Below, one piece after another: positions 10,690 to 21,300 of a stretch of DNA of 64,000 nt. Made by a program: the position numbers and the translations under genes. Source of the DNA: Diploscapter coronatus (taxonomy: Eukaryota; Nematoda; Chromadorea; Rhabditida; Rhabditidae); NCBI GenBank assembly GCA_964036155.1, contig OZ038422.1:58923201-58987200 (forward strand), written 5' to 3'. The notes under the pieces are model-generated. The model saw only the letters and a program-made list of their open reading frames with translations. It ran no database searches and had not been told where the DNA came from. The stretch's first letter is position 1, and each line of letters opens with the position of its first letter.

Positions 10690-12490
10690 TTATTTCAGTT
10701 CCAATTATCTTTATCACTTTTGGATGTCTTCGAGAGTTATCTGTATCATGTGCATTGAAATTAAACTATTATTTCACATTTTATTGAATGAAATTTTCAC
10801 ATGAAATCTGAGATTATTACAATCAAACTTCATTCTATGCTAATTTTCCGACTCCACGCCATTTATTCGTTTGTGGATCGTATTCTTCAATGGTGTCACA
10901 GAAGTTCATCGGCTCGTAACAATCATTTCTCTTCTCAGTATTTTGAAATCTAAATTAGTAAATAGTTCGTATAAAGGTATGCAAAATCTCAGCTCACTCT
11001 CCTCCGATTGCATACAACTTTCCATTTGCGGCAACAAGAGAATGACGATATCTTCGATAATTCATATCAGCGATTTGAGAAATTCGACTGCCAACTGGAG
11101 CTGAGGGGTCGAAACACCAACAGGATTTAGATATATTAAAACCACTAAATATATAATGATACATTATTATCATACAAAGCTAACGACTTCTGTCCTCCAG
11201 TTATATAAATTTTTCCATTTAGCGATGCAACTCCGAGATAAGTTCGTATTCCTGGAACCTCTCCAATTTCAATCCATCCCCGTTCATCGTCTGATAATAG
11301 AAATATCTTTCTACGATCAACTCCATCAATAACTGAATATCCATAGTTACAATAATGAAAATGCTATAATGTGACCGTATAAAATTTCATCGCATGTTAT
11401 TGTTTGAGCCAATCTAATTGGAAGGGGAAAAGCAGGCCCTGCTTGCCATTTTCCGTCTATTAAAACCTGAATAAATTATTTCATGGACTTTCATTCGACT
11501 TTCTTACATTAACACGATTTGTATTTTCCCATGTTTCAAGATCCTCTCTACCACCCAAATAATATAATTTGTCTTTGAAATAAGCCACAGATGCCCATTT
11601 ACGCCATTCAGGAGGAGTTGGCCCTGTAAAAAATGCAATCAAATTACATCAATCTATTGATTTTTGTAATATTACCTCTAGTGATTTGTCGAGTATTCAG
11701 ATCGAAGATTTCAAACGATTTTTCATAAGATCCAATTGCGAAAATCTAAAATTTATAAAATTGGCAATGCCAAATAAACTAATTTACCTTATCTTTTGTA
11801 GTTGCTACTTCGTGTAATGATAAATCATTAGTAAGTTTCGCAATCTGCTCAACAGAATTAGTATGCGAATCAAACAGATAAATTCTTCCTTCTCTAACAT
11901 CGTTGTTTTTATAAAATACTAAATACTAAAGTTAACTTTCGAGGATACAACAGAATATTTTCCTACGATAGAATAAAATTTCCCTCTCGAGCGCTGTTGG
12001 CAGATGTTTCTTGATTATTCGCATCATTCGATTGCTAGCCCAGGCCAACTGTCCCAGATCTTTGGATTCGGGATATTGGCAGATCAACAGTATAATTTCG
12101 ACTGGTAAATTGGCTAACATCCTTGTTAAGAGACCTAAACAATAAAAATGGAAATAGTAAAAGAGTATTGATTGAATGAGAAAGTCTACAATTAATGATT
12201 TAGAAGTGAATGTAACCCTATTTAAATGACATTCCGTGTCGGAAATATACAAATTGAAGCTAAAAATAAGTGAGGAAGAAAAGGAAAAATAACCATGGAA
12301 GACGAGAATTGAAAACTGAATGAGAAGAATAAAGAGTTCGGCAAATGGATCTTTGGGTCACTTACTCTCAATATTTTCTGCATCCTTTCATGCACTATTT
12401 TCTCTTCATTGATTCTGCAGGTGATTTTTGGAGGTGTGTCGTGACCACTTTCAAAAAGCCTTTGGGTTAAAATTGTCTTCATATTTATGA
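10690..12490. repeat. tandem segmental duplication, unit 1
   Basis: It aligns from about TATTTATTTCAGTT at 10690 to the ATG-bearing leader near 12482 with unit 2 (13378-15350), including exons, introns, 3' flank and about 360 bases of upstream leader. It contains the first F-box/kelch gene. Confidence 0.85.
10835..12120 (-). CDS. F-box/kelch protein, copy 1
   Basis: Eight exons, minus: 11967-12120, 11788-11918, 11676-11745, 11508-11623, 11376-11466, 11185-11332, 10998-11144, 10835-10949; all phases close, 323 aa. Residues 3-45 are an F-box (LPVEIILLICQYPESKDLGQ, then a RMMRIIK helix), which in the family docks to Skp1 of an SCF ubiquitin ligase. The rest reads as kelch-type blades: EGRIYLFD, SFEIFDL, KDKLYYLGG, WQAGPAFPLP, GKIYITGG, GKLYAIGG and a closing YDPQTNKWRGVG. 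These would form a propeller for substrate binding. Intron 6 (11145-11184) is only 40 bases. An acceptor (TTGTTTAG) sits 14 bases before the chosen ATG. An upstream ATG at 12482 opens 39 codons, but its counterpart in copy 2 is frameshifted, so I treat that region as leader. Confidence 0.8.
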
Positions 12491-13377
12491 TCTTACCCCA
12501 TTAATTTCATAGCTTTATTGATATCATGATTTATAATAAAATGACCCATTTTCCAAATATTCTAACTTGAGATGGGGAGATTGGTTAATTTCGAAGATAA
12601 CTTTGACTTTACCACTTTATTACCGTCTATCTATAATGTGTATCTCTGAGAGCGAATGAAATTCTTTGATTTCAGCTGAGTGTAATCGAGAACGCGACAA
12701 GGAATGGAACGGAATACGATTCCTCTTCTGCTTCAGCCATTTGATAACGATGAAACAATGCATTGGTATTTTCAATAAGAGTTTCATTGATTTCATATTG
12801 TGACACCATGTAATATTAGACAAAAATATATAGAAAATTATTGAAGATCGATTTGTCAGAAAGGAAGAAATGGTGTGATAGTAGAAATCTAACTATGAGA
12901 TATTACAAATTGTAGACTTTTATGATGAGAATTCTTACGAACCTTGGATCTTACTTTATAAGGCTTAATTCATAGTTCGCGGGCTTTTTTGGAAAGTAGT
13001 ATAACTCAGACATAAAAGCCCGCGAACCACGTCCTTCAATCCGCTGTGAAGAAAAAACATTTCTTGCACTCTGTAGATTTCTAATTTTCGATTTCCCACT
13101 TGAAATATGCGTTGATTTCTTTACATCGAAAATTCGTGTAATTCAGTTAGTTCCAAGTAATCAAGCTTTAGCAAGATTTCTGTTTCATCAATTGTGTTCG
13201 ATGAAGAAGGTTATGTCAACTAGATTAGTCATTCACAATAATCCTTACAAATTGAAAACATTTCTCTTAATAACTATAGAGTTGATAACTAATTGAGATG
13301 CAATAATCCAAGCTATGACAGAATGAGTTCCTAATAAGTATATGTCGTTATTCTTATCGAAGACTATTTTAAAGAAT
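12491..13377. other. spacer between duplicated units
   Basis: AT-rich spacer. The only structure seen is the hairpin at 12975-13027. No coding exon was recognised. Confidence 0.5.
12975..13027. repeat. perfect 14-base hairpin
   Basis: GTTCGCGGGCTTTT at 12975-12988 is the exact reverse complement of AAAAGCCCGCGAAC at 13014-13027, with a 25-base loop. It stands out as GC-rich in AT-rich intergenic DNA. It could be a tiny foldback element or a structured transcript. Confidence 0.75.
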
Positions 13378-13422
13378 ACTTATTTCAGTTGTAATTTCTC
13401 AGCTCTTTATTGTCTTCAAGAG

Positions 13423-13546
13423 GGCTCATAGAAAAAGATACCGATTTTTCTAAGAAATAGTATGGGGAGGCAAGATAGGAAAAGGAAAAAAACCGGTCTT
13501 TTTTTTTCTAACTGATGTGATGTCCCGGTGTCTTTTTCTAGGAGCC
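13423..13546. mobile_element. MITE with TIRs and 9-bp target duplication
   Basis: The ends are imperfect inverted repeats: GGCTCATAGAAAAAGATACC on the left, and the right end reads back GGCTCCTAGAAAAAGACACC. CTTCAAGAG (13414-13422) and CTTCGAGAG (13547-13555) flank it. Unit 1 of the duplication has the uninterrupted site CTTCGAGAG near 10733, so the insertion post-dates the duplication. An 8-9 bp duplication with GG-starting ends suggests a Merlin-like or hAT-like non-autonomous element. The superfamily is inference. Confidence 0.8.
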
Positions 13547-13665
13547 CTTCGAGAGTTGTCTGTATCATGTTTATTGGAATTTTTTATTTCTAATAGTAGT
13601 CGAATAAAGATAAAGTTCATAAAATATAATATGCCAAATAAAAGGGCTACATGGTATTAAACTGA

Positions 13666-14963
13666 TTATTCAAACTTTAATTCTCCGACTTCACGCCATG
13701 CATTCGTTTGTGGATCGTATTCTTCAATAGCATCACAGAAGTTTATCCCATAGTAAAAACCATCACTTCCTTTCTCAATATTTTGAAATCTATATTAACA
13801 TATTTCGTATAAAGATATGCAAAATCTCAGCTCACCCTCCGATTGCATACAATTTCCCATTTGCGACAACAAGCGAATGATCGTATCTTTCATAATTCAT
13901 ATCTGCGATTCGAGAAACTCGACTATCAACTGGAGCTGAGGGGTCAAAACACAGACAGGATTTTAATACATTGAATATTCGAACACTAAATATATAATGA
14001 TACATTATTTATCATACAAAATTAACGACTCCAATCCTCCAGTTATGTAAATTCTTCCATTTAGCGATGCAGCTCCGATAAAGACTCGTTTTTCTGGAAT
14101 CTTTTCGATTTCAATCCATTCCCGTTCATCGTCTGATAATCGATATATCTTATTACTAATAGGTCCATCATTAACTGAATATCAATAATTATAATAATGA
14201 GTATGCTATAATGTGACCGTATAAAATTCCATTGCATGTTATTGTTTGAGCATATATAGTTGGAAGAGGGAAAGCAGGTCCTGTTTGCCATTTTCCGTCT
14301 ATTAAAACCTGAATAAATTATTTCATGGACTTTCATTCGATCTTCTTACATCAACTCGATTCGTCTCTTCTTCTGTTTCAGGATCCAATCCACCCAAATT
14401 ATACACTTTGTCCTTGTAATAAGCGACTGATGCATGATTACGCCATTCAGGAGGATCTGGACCTGTAAAACTCTTTGGATCGATCATTCATGAATTTGTT
14501 GATAAGACCTCTTGAAATTCGTCGAGTATTCAAGTCATATATTTCAAATGATCCATATTCAAGTCCAAAAATCTGAAATTTGAGAGATTATTCAAAATAA
14601 CGAACATAAGAATTCACTTTATTCTGCGTCGTTACTATTTTATGTGGCTCATAACAATTGTGGAATTTTGCAATCTCTTCTACTGAGCAAGTATATGAAT
14701 CGAACAAGCATATTCTTCTTTCATATGTATAATTATTATTTCGATAACAAACTAAATTATTACGAATCGTTTTAAAGTCTCTTACTTGGCTTTCAACATA
14801 ATTTCTTACGATAGAATAAAGTTTTCCTTTCGAGCGCTATCGGCAGATATCTCTTGATTATTCGCATCATTCGGTTGCTAGTCCAGGCCAATTGTCCCAG
14901 GTCTTTGAATTCGGGATATTCGCAAATCAGCAATATAATTTCGACTGGTAAATTGGTTAGCAT
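13666..14963 (-). CDS. F-box/kelch protein, copy 2
   Basis: Eight exons, minus: 14810-14963, 14618-14751, 14509-14572, 14350-14462, 14218-14308, 14027-14174, 13836-13985, 13666-13789; phases close, 325 aa with no stops, so it is intact. The architecture matches copy 1: F-box at residues 3-45 (LPVEIILLICEYPEFKDLGQ), then kelch blades such as KDKVYNLGG, GRIYITGG and KLYAIGG, ending YDPQTNAWREVG. Exon 1 differs from copy 1 at 9 of 51 residues. Exon 2 is only about half identical in protein, whereas the flanking leader is over 90% identical by eye. The substrate-binding part therefore seems to have changed fastest. The start is the first ATG of the F-box exon. Confidence 0.8.
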
Positions 14964-15358
14964 CTTTGTTAAGAGACCTAAACAATCACCATAGTATTAT
15001 TCCAAAATGGAAATAGTAAAAAAGTATTGATTGAATGAGAAGGTCTCCAATTAATGATTTAGAAGTGAATGTAACCCTATTTAAATGACATTCCGTGTCG
15101 GAAATATACAAATTGAAGCTAAAAAATAAATAAAAAAGAAAAATGACCATTCATGGAAGACGAGAGTTGAGAACTGAATGAGAAGGATAAAGAGTTCGGC
15201 AAATGGATCTTTGGGTCACTTACTCGGTATTTTCTGTATCTTCTCATGCACTATTTCTCTCTTCATTGATTATGCAGGTGATTTTTGGAGGTGTGTCGTG
15301 ACCACTTTCAAAAAGCCTTTGGGTTAAAATTATCTTCACATTTATGCTCGTAGTCTGT

Positions 15359-16098
15359 CTAACAAGTGTGAATGAAGTAGAATTGAACGGGATCTGGATT
15401 GGGGAAAACTGAAAGTTCGGAACTTCATAAAATTATGCTATGATGATCAGATTTGAAAGATCATTAAGCAGGAACGACAGAAGTAGATGAAATGATGATG
15501 TCGGTCACTTTACCGGGTGCTTAAGAACGCACAGACTTAGGGAGGACTTAAACCAAGATTGCTCTATGACCAACCTGCCATAGTACTTCCTTCACAATTT
15601 TGTAGCTCTAACCTGGAATTTCAAAAATCTTCATTTCCAAAGTCGAAATCGAAATTTCATGCGGCTCTGACTGGAACAACGCGTGATGTTTGAGACGATC
15701 GACTTATGCATTAATCACTAATCAAACTGAATGAAAATTGAAACTTTGCTACACTCGAAATTTCATAAGTTTTCTGTAAAAATGCATAGAGGAATAAAAT
15801 ATTCAAAATCAGGTATCGCTTCAGATTTCTCCTAGGTAACTGTATCTGTATTTAAAAATATGCTATCTGCGTAATCTAGAGATTAAAATCGCTAAATATG
15901 CAGTAAAATTCAACATCGCTTTTAAGAAATGAATTTATGCAAAATTCACTAAATTTTTTGTAAATGTCATGTGAACTAACCGAAGTATAGCTGGACTTGA
16001 CTATGATGGGAGCGGCCGTGTAGACGACGAATTTCTTGCCGTTGCAGTCCATGCTGAAATGATCCGTCGCATTATAATCAGGATTCTCGAAGTTAAAT
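15359..16098 (-). CDS. 3' part of an unrecognised gene
   Basis: Three exons with consistent phases: 15981-16098 (enters in phase 2), 15613-15670, and 15359-15408 ending in a stop. The last 74 complete codons include FNFENPDYNATDHFSMDC, KKFVVYTAAPIIVKSSYTS and end PDPVQFYFIHTC. The upstream exon or exons were not found between 16099 and 16830, so the 5' part is missing from the model. The pattern is extracellular-like (an N-glycosylation site NAT and two cysteines), but no domain was recognised. The stop lies only 9 bases from the upstream end of duplication unit 2, so this gene marks the boundary of the duplication. Confidence 0.4.
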
Positions 16099-16829
16099 CT
16101 GCAAAAAAAAACCACTCAATTATTTCAAGCATACTCAATTTATCCAAAGCTAAATGACGTAATGATTTGAGAGTCGCATTTATATTTATACTTTCTCAAA
16201 ATCTTTATCCTATCTTTGACTGCTGTCCACATAATATGACGCCATGTTCGAATTGTCGATTTATCGGAAAAATCAAGAAAATTTGGAGATTCAGAAATGG
16301 CAGTTTCATAAAGTTCTTAAAACTTGCAACTACAATTTATTTATTGACAACCAAAGAATATTAAAAAGTCTAGATAATGTTTCGAAAATAAAATATCTTG
16401 TGAAGAGTTAGAGATCAGAAAGTCTCGATGACAAATTCAAGAAAACAACTAGGATAAACTTGAAAAAATTGAATTGCCGAGAATGACAGGAATAAATTAT
16501 CAAAACATAAATATCGGGAAGAACAAAAATCAATAAATATGCATGAAAATGACAACTTGACTAACAAGGAAAACGAATGCACATTGGCGTTCTGCTTCTT
16601 AAAAGTAGGAACTATTTGTCCCTCTCATTTTCTTCATGTTATTTCACTTTCTGTCAGAAATAATGTAAAGAATATAGAGAAAAGATTCTTCTGCCGTTAA
16701 GAAACAGGACAGTGCGATGCAAAGAAATTCTCGAACGGAAAGAAATAAATCTTGTATATAATGAATAGATAATAAAAGATATAATTCCGAATGTGTAAAA
16801 TTCTCCCATTCTCGCATAGATATTCTAAA

Positions 16830-17462
16830 TCAGATGGGCGTCTGCAATCCCGTCTGCTGATCAGCCACGACTCTTTCTTCCTCATCGTAGTTGAAGCCGA
16901 TGAAGCCTAGGAATTCTGAGCAAATTTCAAAAACGGAATCCCTGTATAATTCACCAGCTCATAACAATCATCATCTATAAAATTCGAAAAGTTTAAGGTT
17001 AGGGGGTGTAGAGAAAAGAAAATGGACTGATGATTTTTTTTTATAAATGATGATCATTGCAAACTGGTGAATTATAGAGGGAGGAAGTTAGAAAGAAGTC
17101 TGTAAATAGCGTAATGAGATTGAAGAAGTGCTTTATGAATTCGGCGGAATGACAAAATGATGGAACGCTTCTATTTTCACGCAATTCCTCTCAATTCGCC
17201 GTCTCGTCAAATCCAAGAAAACATTTTATAGCTTCGCATTACGCCATCTTCAGGCTGTCGATCGAATATGTCTGGCTATATGATCACACATACCGGCCCC
17301 ACTCCCTGGCGACTGCTGAGAGAGTCGACTGGGTCTCTGACTCGAGCATATCGTTTGCATTAGAGATCTGTCGCGAAACACATCCTGCGACATTTTCCTG
17401 TGGTTTGCCATGTTAAGGTGGCGAACGATTTTAGGGTTGTAGCATTTCGGATCGGACACCAT
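16830..17462 (-). CDS. small orphan protein (84 aa)
   Basis: Two exons: 17294-17462 (starts ATG, ends GCCG before GTATGT) and 16830-16915 (acceptor TTGCTCAG, ends in TGA); phases close, 84 aa. It begins MVSDPKCYNPKIVRHLNMAN and ends FNYDEEERVVADQQTGLQTPI. An acceptor TTACAG lies 16 bases before the ATG, consistent with trans-splicing. There is no signal peptide or membrane segment, and no family was recognised. The intron carries two adjacent MITE-like elements. Codon use looks like its neighbours. It might instead be part of a larger gene with the fragment at 15359-16098, but the stop codon at 16830-16832 argues against that. Confidence 0.45.
16939..17082. mobile_element. foldback MITE, family II
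   Basis: Terminal inverted repeats TCCCTGTATAATTCACCAG (left) and the complement of TCCCTCTATAATTCACCAG (right). Pairing continues inward with ATCATCATCTATAAA against TTTATAAATGATGAT. GGAA occurs immediately outside both ends and is a possible 4-bp target duplication. Confidence 0.75.
17098..17252. mobile_element. foldback MITE, family III copy A
   Basis: The left end contains TGTAAATAGCGTAATGAGA; the right end reads back GATGGCGTAATGCGA. The ends match the element at 47638-47823. It lies 15 bases from the family II element in the same intron. Confidence 0.6.
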
Positions 17463-18307
17463 TCTCACGAGGAAACTCCTGTAAGAAATTTTGGTGAATC
17501 GAGTTTAAAATGCTCGAAATTAGAAGAAATATGTATATATCTTTTTAGGGCTTATTAAAATTTCTAGTCTCTCTCTCTACCAGCATTATTTCACCCGAAA
17601 TCAAATAACTTTCCAGAAAATAAACATTTTCGGCTCACTCGCATAAATAATTTAAAAAATTGCAGGTAAATTTTCGGTGATTAGATAACACCAAATAGAT
17701 GTAAGATAAAATCTAAATTTAAATTCTACTTTACTATTTTCACAACACGAAATTCGGACAATTTCTGTCTGATTCTGAGCGATTGGCTCAATCCAATAAA
17801 ATACGAATAGGGAAAGAGAATGAGTGGCATTTCAAATTTCAAAATACGTAGATGTTACAAAACACAGACCCACAATTCATCACTACGACTGCATTCTGAA
17901 TTTGCATTTAGCTGCAAGACAATTAGACAATTTAAAATAATGTCATACAAATGATTCTCAGGATTTTTGGTTAAGCTGAAAAATATCGGAGAAAATTTCG
18001 AGCCGAAAGTCCTGAAGATCCTACAGATCAAATTCGACAGAATCGATCAGAAAGCCCTGAAAAGAATAAAAAAAATGCAAAAATGAGAGAAGGGAATAGA
18101 GGTTAGTGACTGCACGAACTACGAGAATAGCAATCAGTTGAATGATTACACCTTGTCGTTTTGAAGAATCACTAAAGAAAAGTAATCCGACAAAGGTGTC
18201 ATTCGAAATAAGTATTCACAGAAGGAGGGCTAACTCGAAAGTTTCACAACTTGAAAGAAATGAATAGTATATAAAAAAAAGGTAAAAAAAAAGTCTGATT
18301 ATCAAAA

Positions 18308-21300
18308 TCAGCAGAACAATTCGGGCGAGTTGAGGACGAATTTGGTGGGGGATGCAGTAGAGGAGTTGGAATTAGCGAAGAGAGGGGGACGGAGACGAGG
18401 CACGACGGGACGGCCGAGAGGTGTGTGGATGACGGAAGGCAGTTGAGGATTGGCGAGGGGCGAGACTGAACGACGAAGCAGGAAGGGGAAGGGAGGCAGG
18501 GGCGAAGACAGTGTCGACGGGGAGAGGGTACATCCACCTGGTGGAGCGGAGTGCAAACGCGGTCTACCCGGGGTGGGCATTTTGTCCGCTTTCTCATAAT
18601 ACCTCTTCTGTGCAATCGACTGCTGCTGCTTGTGGGCCAACAGTTCCTCCTTCGACAGAGCTCTCTCCAGATGCGACGACGTGTCTTCCGATGTCTGCAA
18701 TTCAGTGTGTCAGTTTTGTAAATTTTCAAGAAATGTTTTTTCTAGATTTTTAGTAGCAGTAGAAGTTACTTTTCAAATAAGCTATGAAAGAATTTGTGAT
18801 CAGGTTAAACAAGAAAAATCTTCATTATCTTACCTTCCTGTGCACGGAATACTCGAATTGTGCCTCGTCCTCAGCCAACATTTCATCCTCCTCTGCAATC
18901 GGCTCTTTCGCGTTCTCATCTGAAGTTTAGAGTTGAATTGAAGAACTATGAACTTTGAGTTTATAGAAATCTGACTACATATCAGTAAGATCAAAATCAA
19001 TGCAAATACATTCGATCTCAATCATACCCTTCTTTTGTTCAATACATTTTCCGATTTTTTTTTAAATTCAAAACTCACGAAGAATGTGCTGTGCGAACTG
19101 GTTGATGATGTCATAGGCATGCAGAATGTCATCGTCCGTTGCGTTCTCTGCACACACGCAGAAACGAATCACAAACCTATCGTTCAAAGAAGCTGGCACC
19201 TGCAACAAGACGAGATTGTGACATGAACAGAAAAGAATTCCAACCATGTGCAGTCTGCCCGACGAGTTGAGTCGCGTGAGCAATTGCTGATTGAGATCGT
19301 CACTGCCCTGAAGCGTCAAATGAGTCAGGCCATAACAAGAAGGTGAGATTTTTCGTGGCTTCGAGACTTTCGGATTCTTACTTTGAAATTCTCCCGAGAG
19401 GAACTGATATCGAAAGTCTTCATTTCTATTTCAAAAATTTTATTTTCAATCGTAAATCCAAAAATGTTGGCGTTTTTTGTTAAAAAAAAACATCTATACC
19501 CTCATGCGGAAACAGACCAGCCCAAGGAAAACGTCGTTACAAATTTCGAACTTCGAGTCAGCTGCCAGAAGTGCCTCCATCTTCTTTGCCAAGCGACAAT
19601 GCTGAACATACTAGTTGATTTTATGGTACTCACAAATCTTTCTCGCTATCTAGCAAATTTCATTCTATTCTCACTGATTTTCATCAGGTCTATTATTTTC
19701 GACTCTTCTAACCTCTCTGATATAGCTCTGCAGCCCCTCGACCCCATACATCCTGATGACGAACCACAGTTTGAGTGAGCGGAATCGTCTGCTGAGAGGG
19801 ATGCCCCAATGACGATAGTCAATGCTCTTGTCTGTAAATAAAATACATTAAGGTAAAGCAGAGAAAGAACAGACCCATCCAAGAGTGCTGCAAATAGAGT
19901 GGATCCACAACCAATGCCTGCGTCAGTTTGAACCGGTCCTTCACCCTACAAACAAACTTTAGATCATAAAACATTTTTTGACATTTCCATAAGAGATTTG
20001 AGGACGTGAAATGCCCCTCGACATTTTTCAATGTATTAATTTTAAACATTTGATAGTAAGAATAACTTTTCTATCACGGTCTGATACGCCTTCTCTTTCT
20101 GAAGCTTCCTGCGTTTATTCTTAGCTGAGCGAGAGGAAAAGAAATTTTTTTCTATCGCTTTTCATAACTTTCCATCCTTCTTACTTTTTCCAGGAGATAA
20201 GTTTTGTCAGGAAATATACATTATTTTAAAGATTGCAATCTCTGCACAATTTTTTATCAAATACAAAACCGCCGCCCACCACATGGTGCTGCAGTCGAAG
20301 TTGACCAGGAGGAATTTGTTGGGATTCGTGTTGAAGGACATGGCATATTCGATGCCCGACATCAGGTATCTGAATTCGGGGCAGATGAACGAGCTTCCGG
20401 CATATGCTGCGTCCACATGCAACCACAGTCTGCAAATTCGAGAAAATTTTCGTGGTATACTAGAATTAGTTTCATGAGTTAGGAATATTTCTATCGGTTT
20501 GAGATAAGCGACAAAGACATTAGGAAAAATCATCGAATGTTTGGAAAATAGGATAGATTCAGTTCATCTATAAGTTATAGTAAGTCATCTTGAATTCCTT
20601 ACTCATTCTGCTGACAGACAGGCCCGATCTCCGACAGAACATCGAAAGAACAGCAGGAAGTAGTGCCGAGAGTGGTCGAGACGAAGAACGGAATCAGACC
20701 GAGATTGCGGTCTTCCTGAATGACAAAACATAAGTTGAAGAAATGAATTATAGTCTAATCATTCTCGTCGAGCAAAAGACGTTATCGCATTGAAGTAATA
20801 GTGTAGAGATGAAAGATAAAAAACAAACAAAAAAAACTAGATGATATTCTTCGTAGACTGCTCAGTGGCATCCATGTTTTTTTTCAATCGAACTTCCTTT
20901 TTCGCTAAGAGAATGATCAACTATCCCCCACCTGAATAGCATTTCTGAGCGTGTCGCCTCTCAGTCGGAATCTCGAATCCGTCTCCAGAATTCGCAGTTT
21001 CACCATTCCGATCATGCATGCTTTTTCCACGGACGAATGAGCCTGAAACAACGTTTCTGTATGAAAATAACTGTCATTCGAGATTCCCAAAAAAAAATTC
21101 TAAAAACGCCGATGCTTGAATAAAATCGCAAATTTTGCCTTATGTTTGTTTTCTTTACCTCCTTCGAGCAGTAAGCAATCAGTTTGGAGAGGAGCAGCCC
21201 TTCCTCGACAAACGGGAATCTCTGCCGCAATTCCTTCATCACCTCGAATCGAGCTGCCAGCAGAGAGACGAAATTGCACTCGGATGCAGACGACTGAAAA

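Larger units (their letters stand above)
13378..15350. repeat. tandem segmental duplication, unit 2
   Basis: Second copy of the F-box/kelch unit, in the same orientation. It differs from unit 1 by many substitutions, small indels and a 124-base insertion in the 3' flank (13423-13546). Confidence 0.85.
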
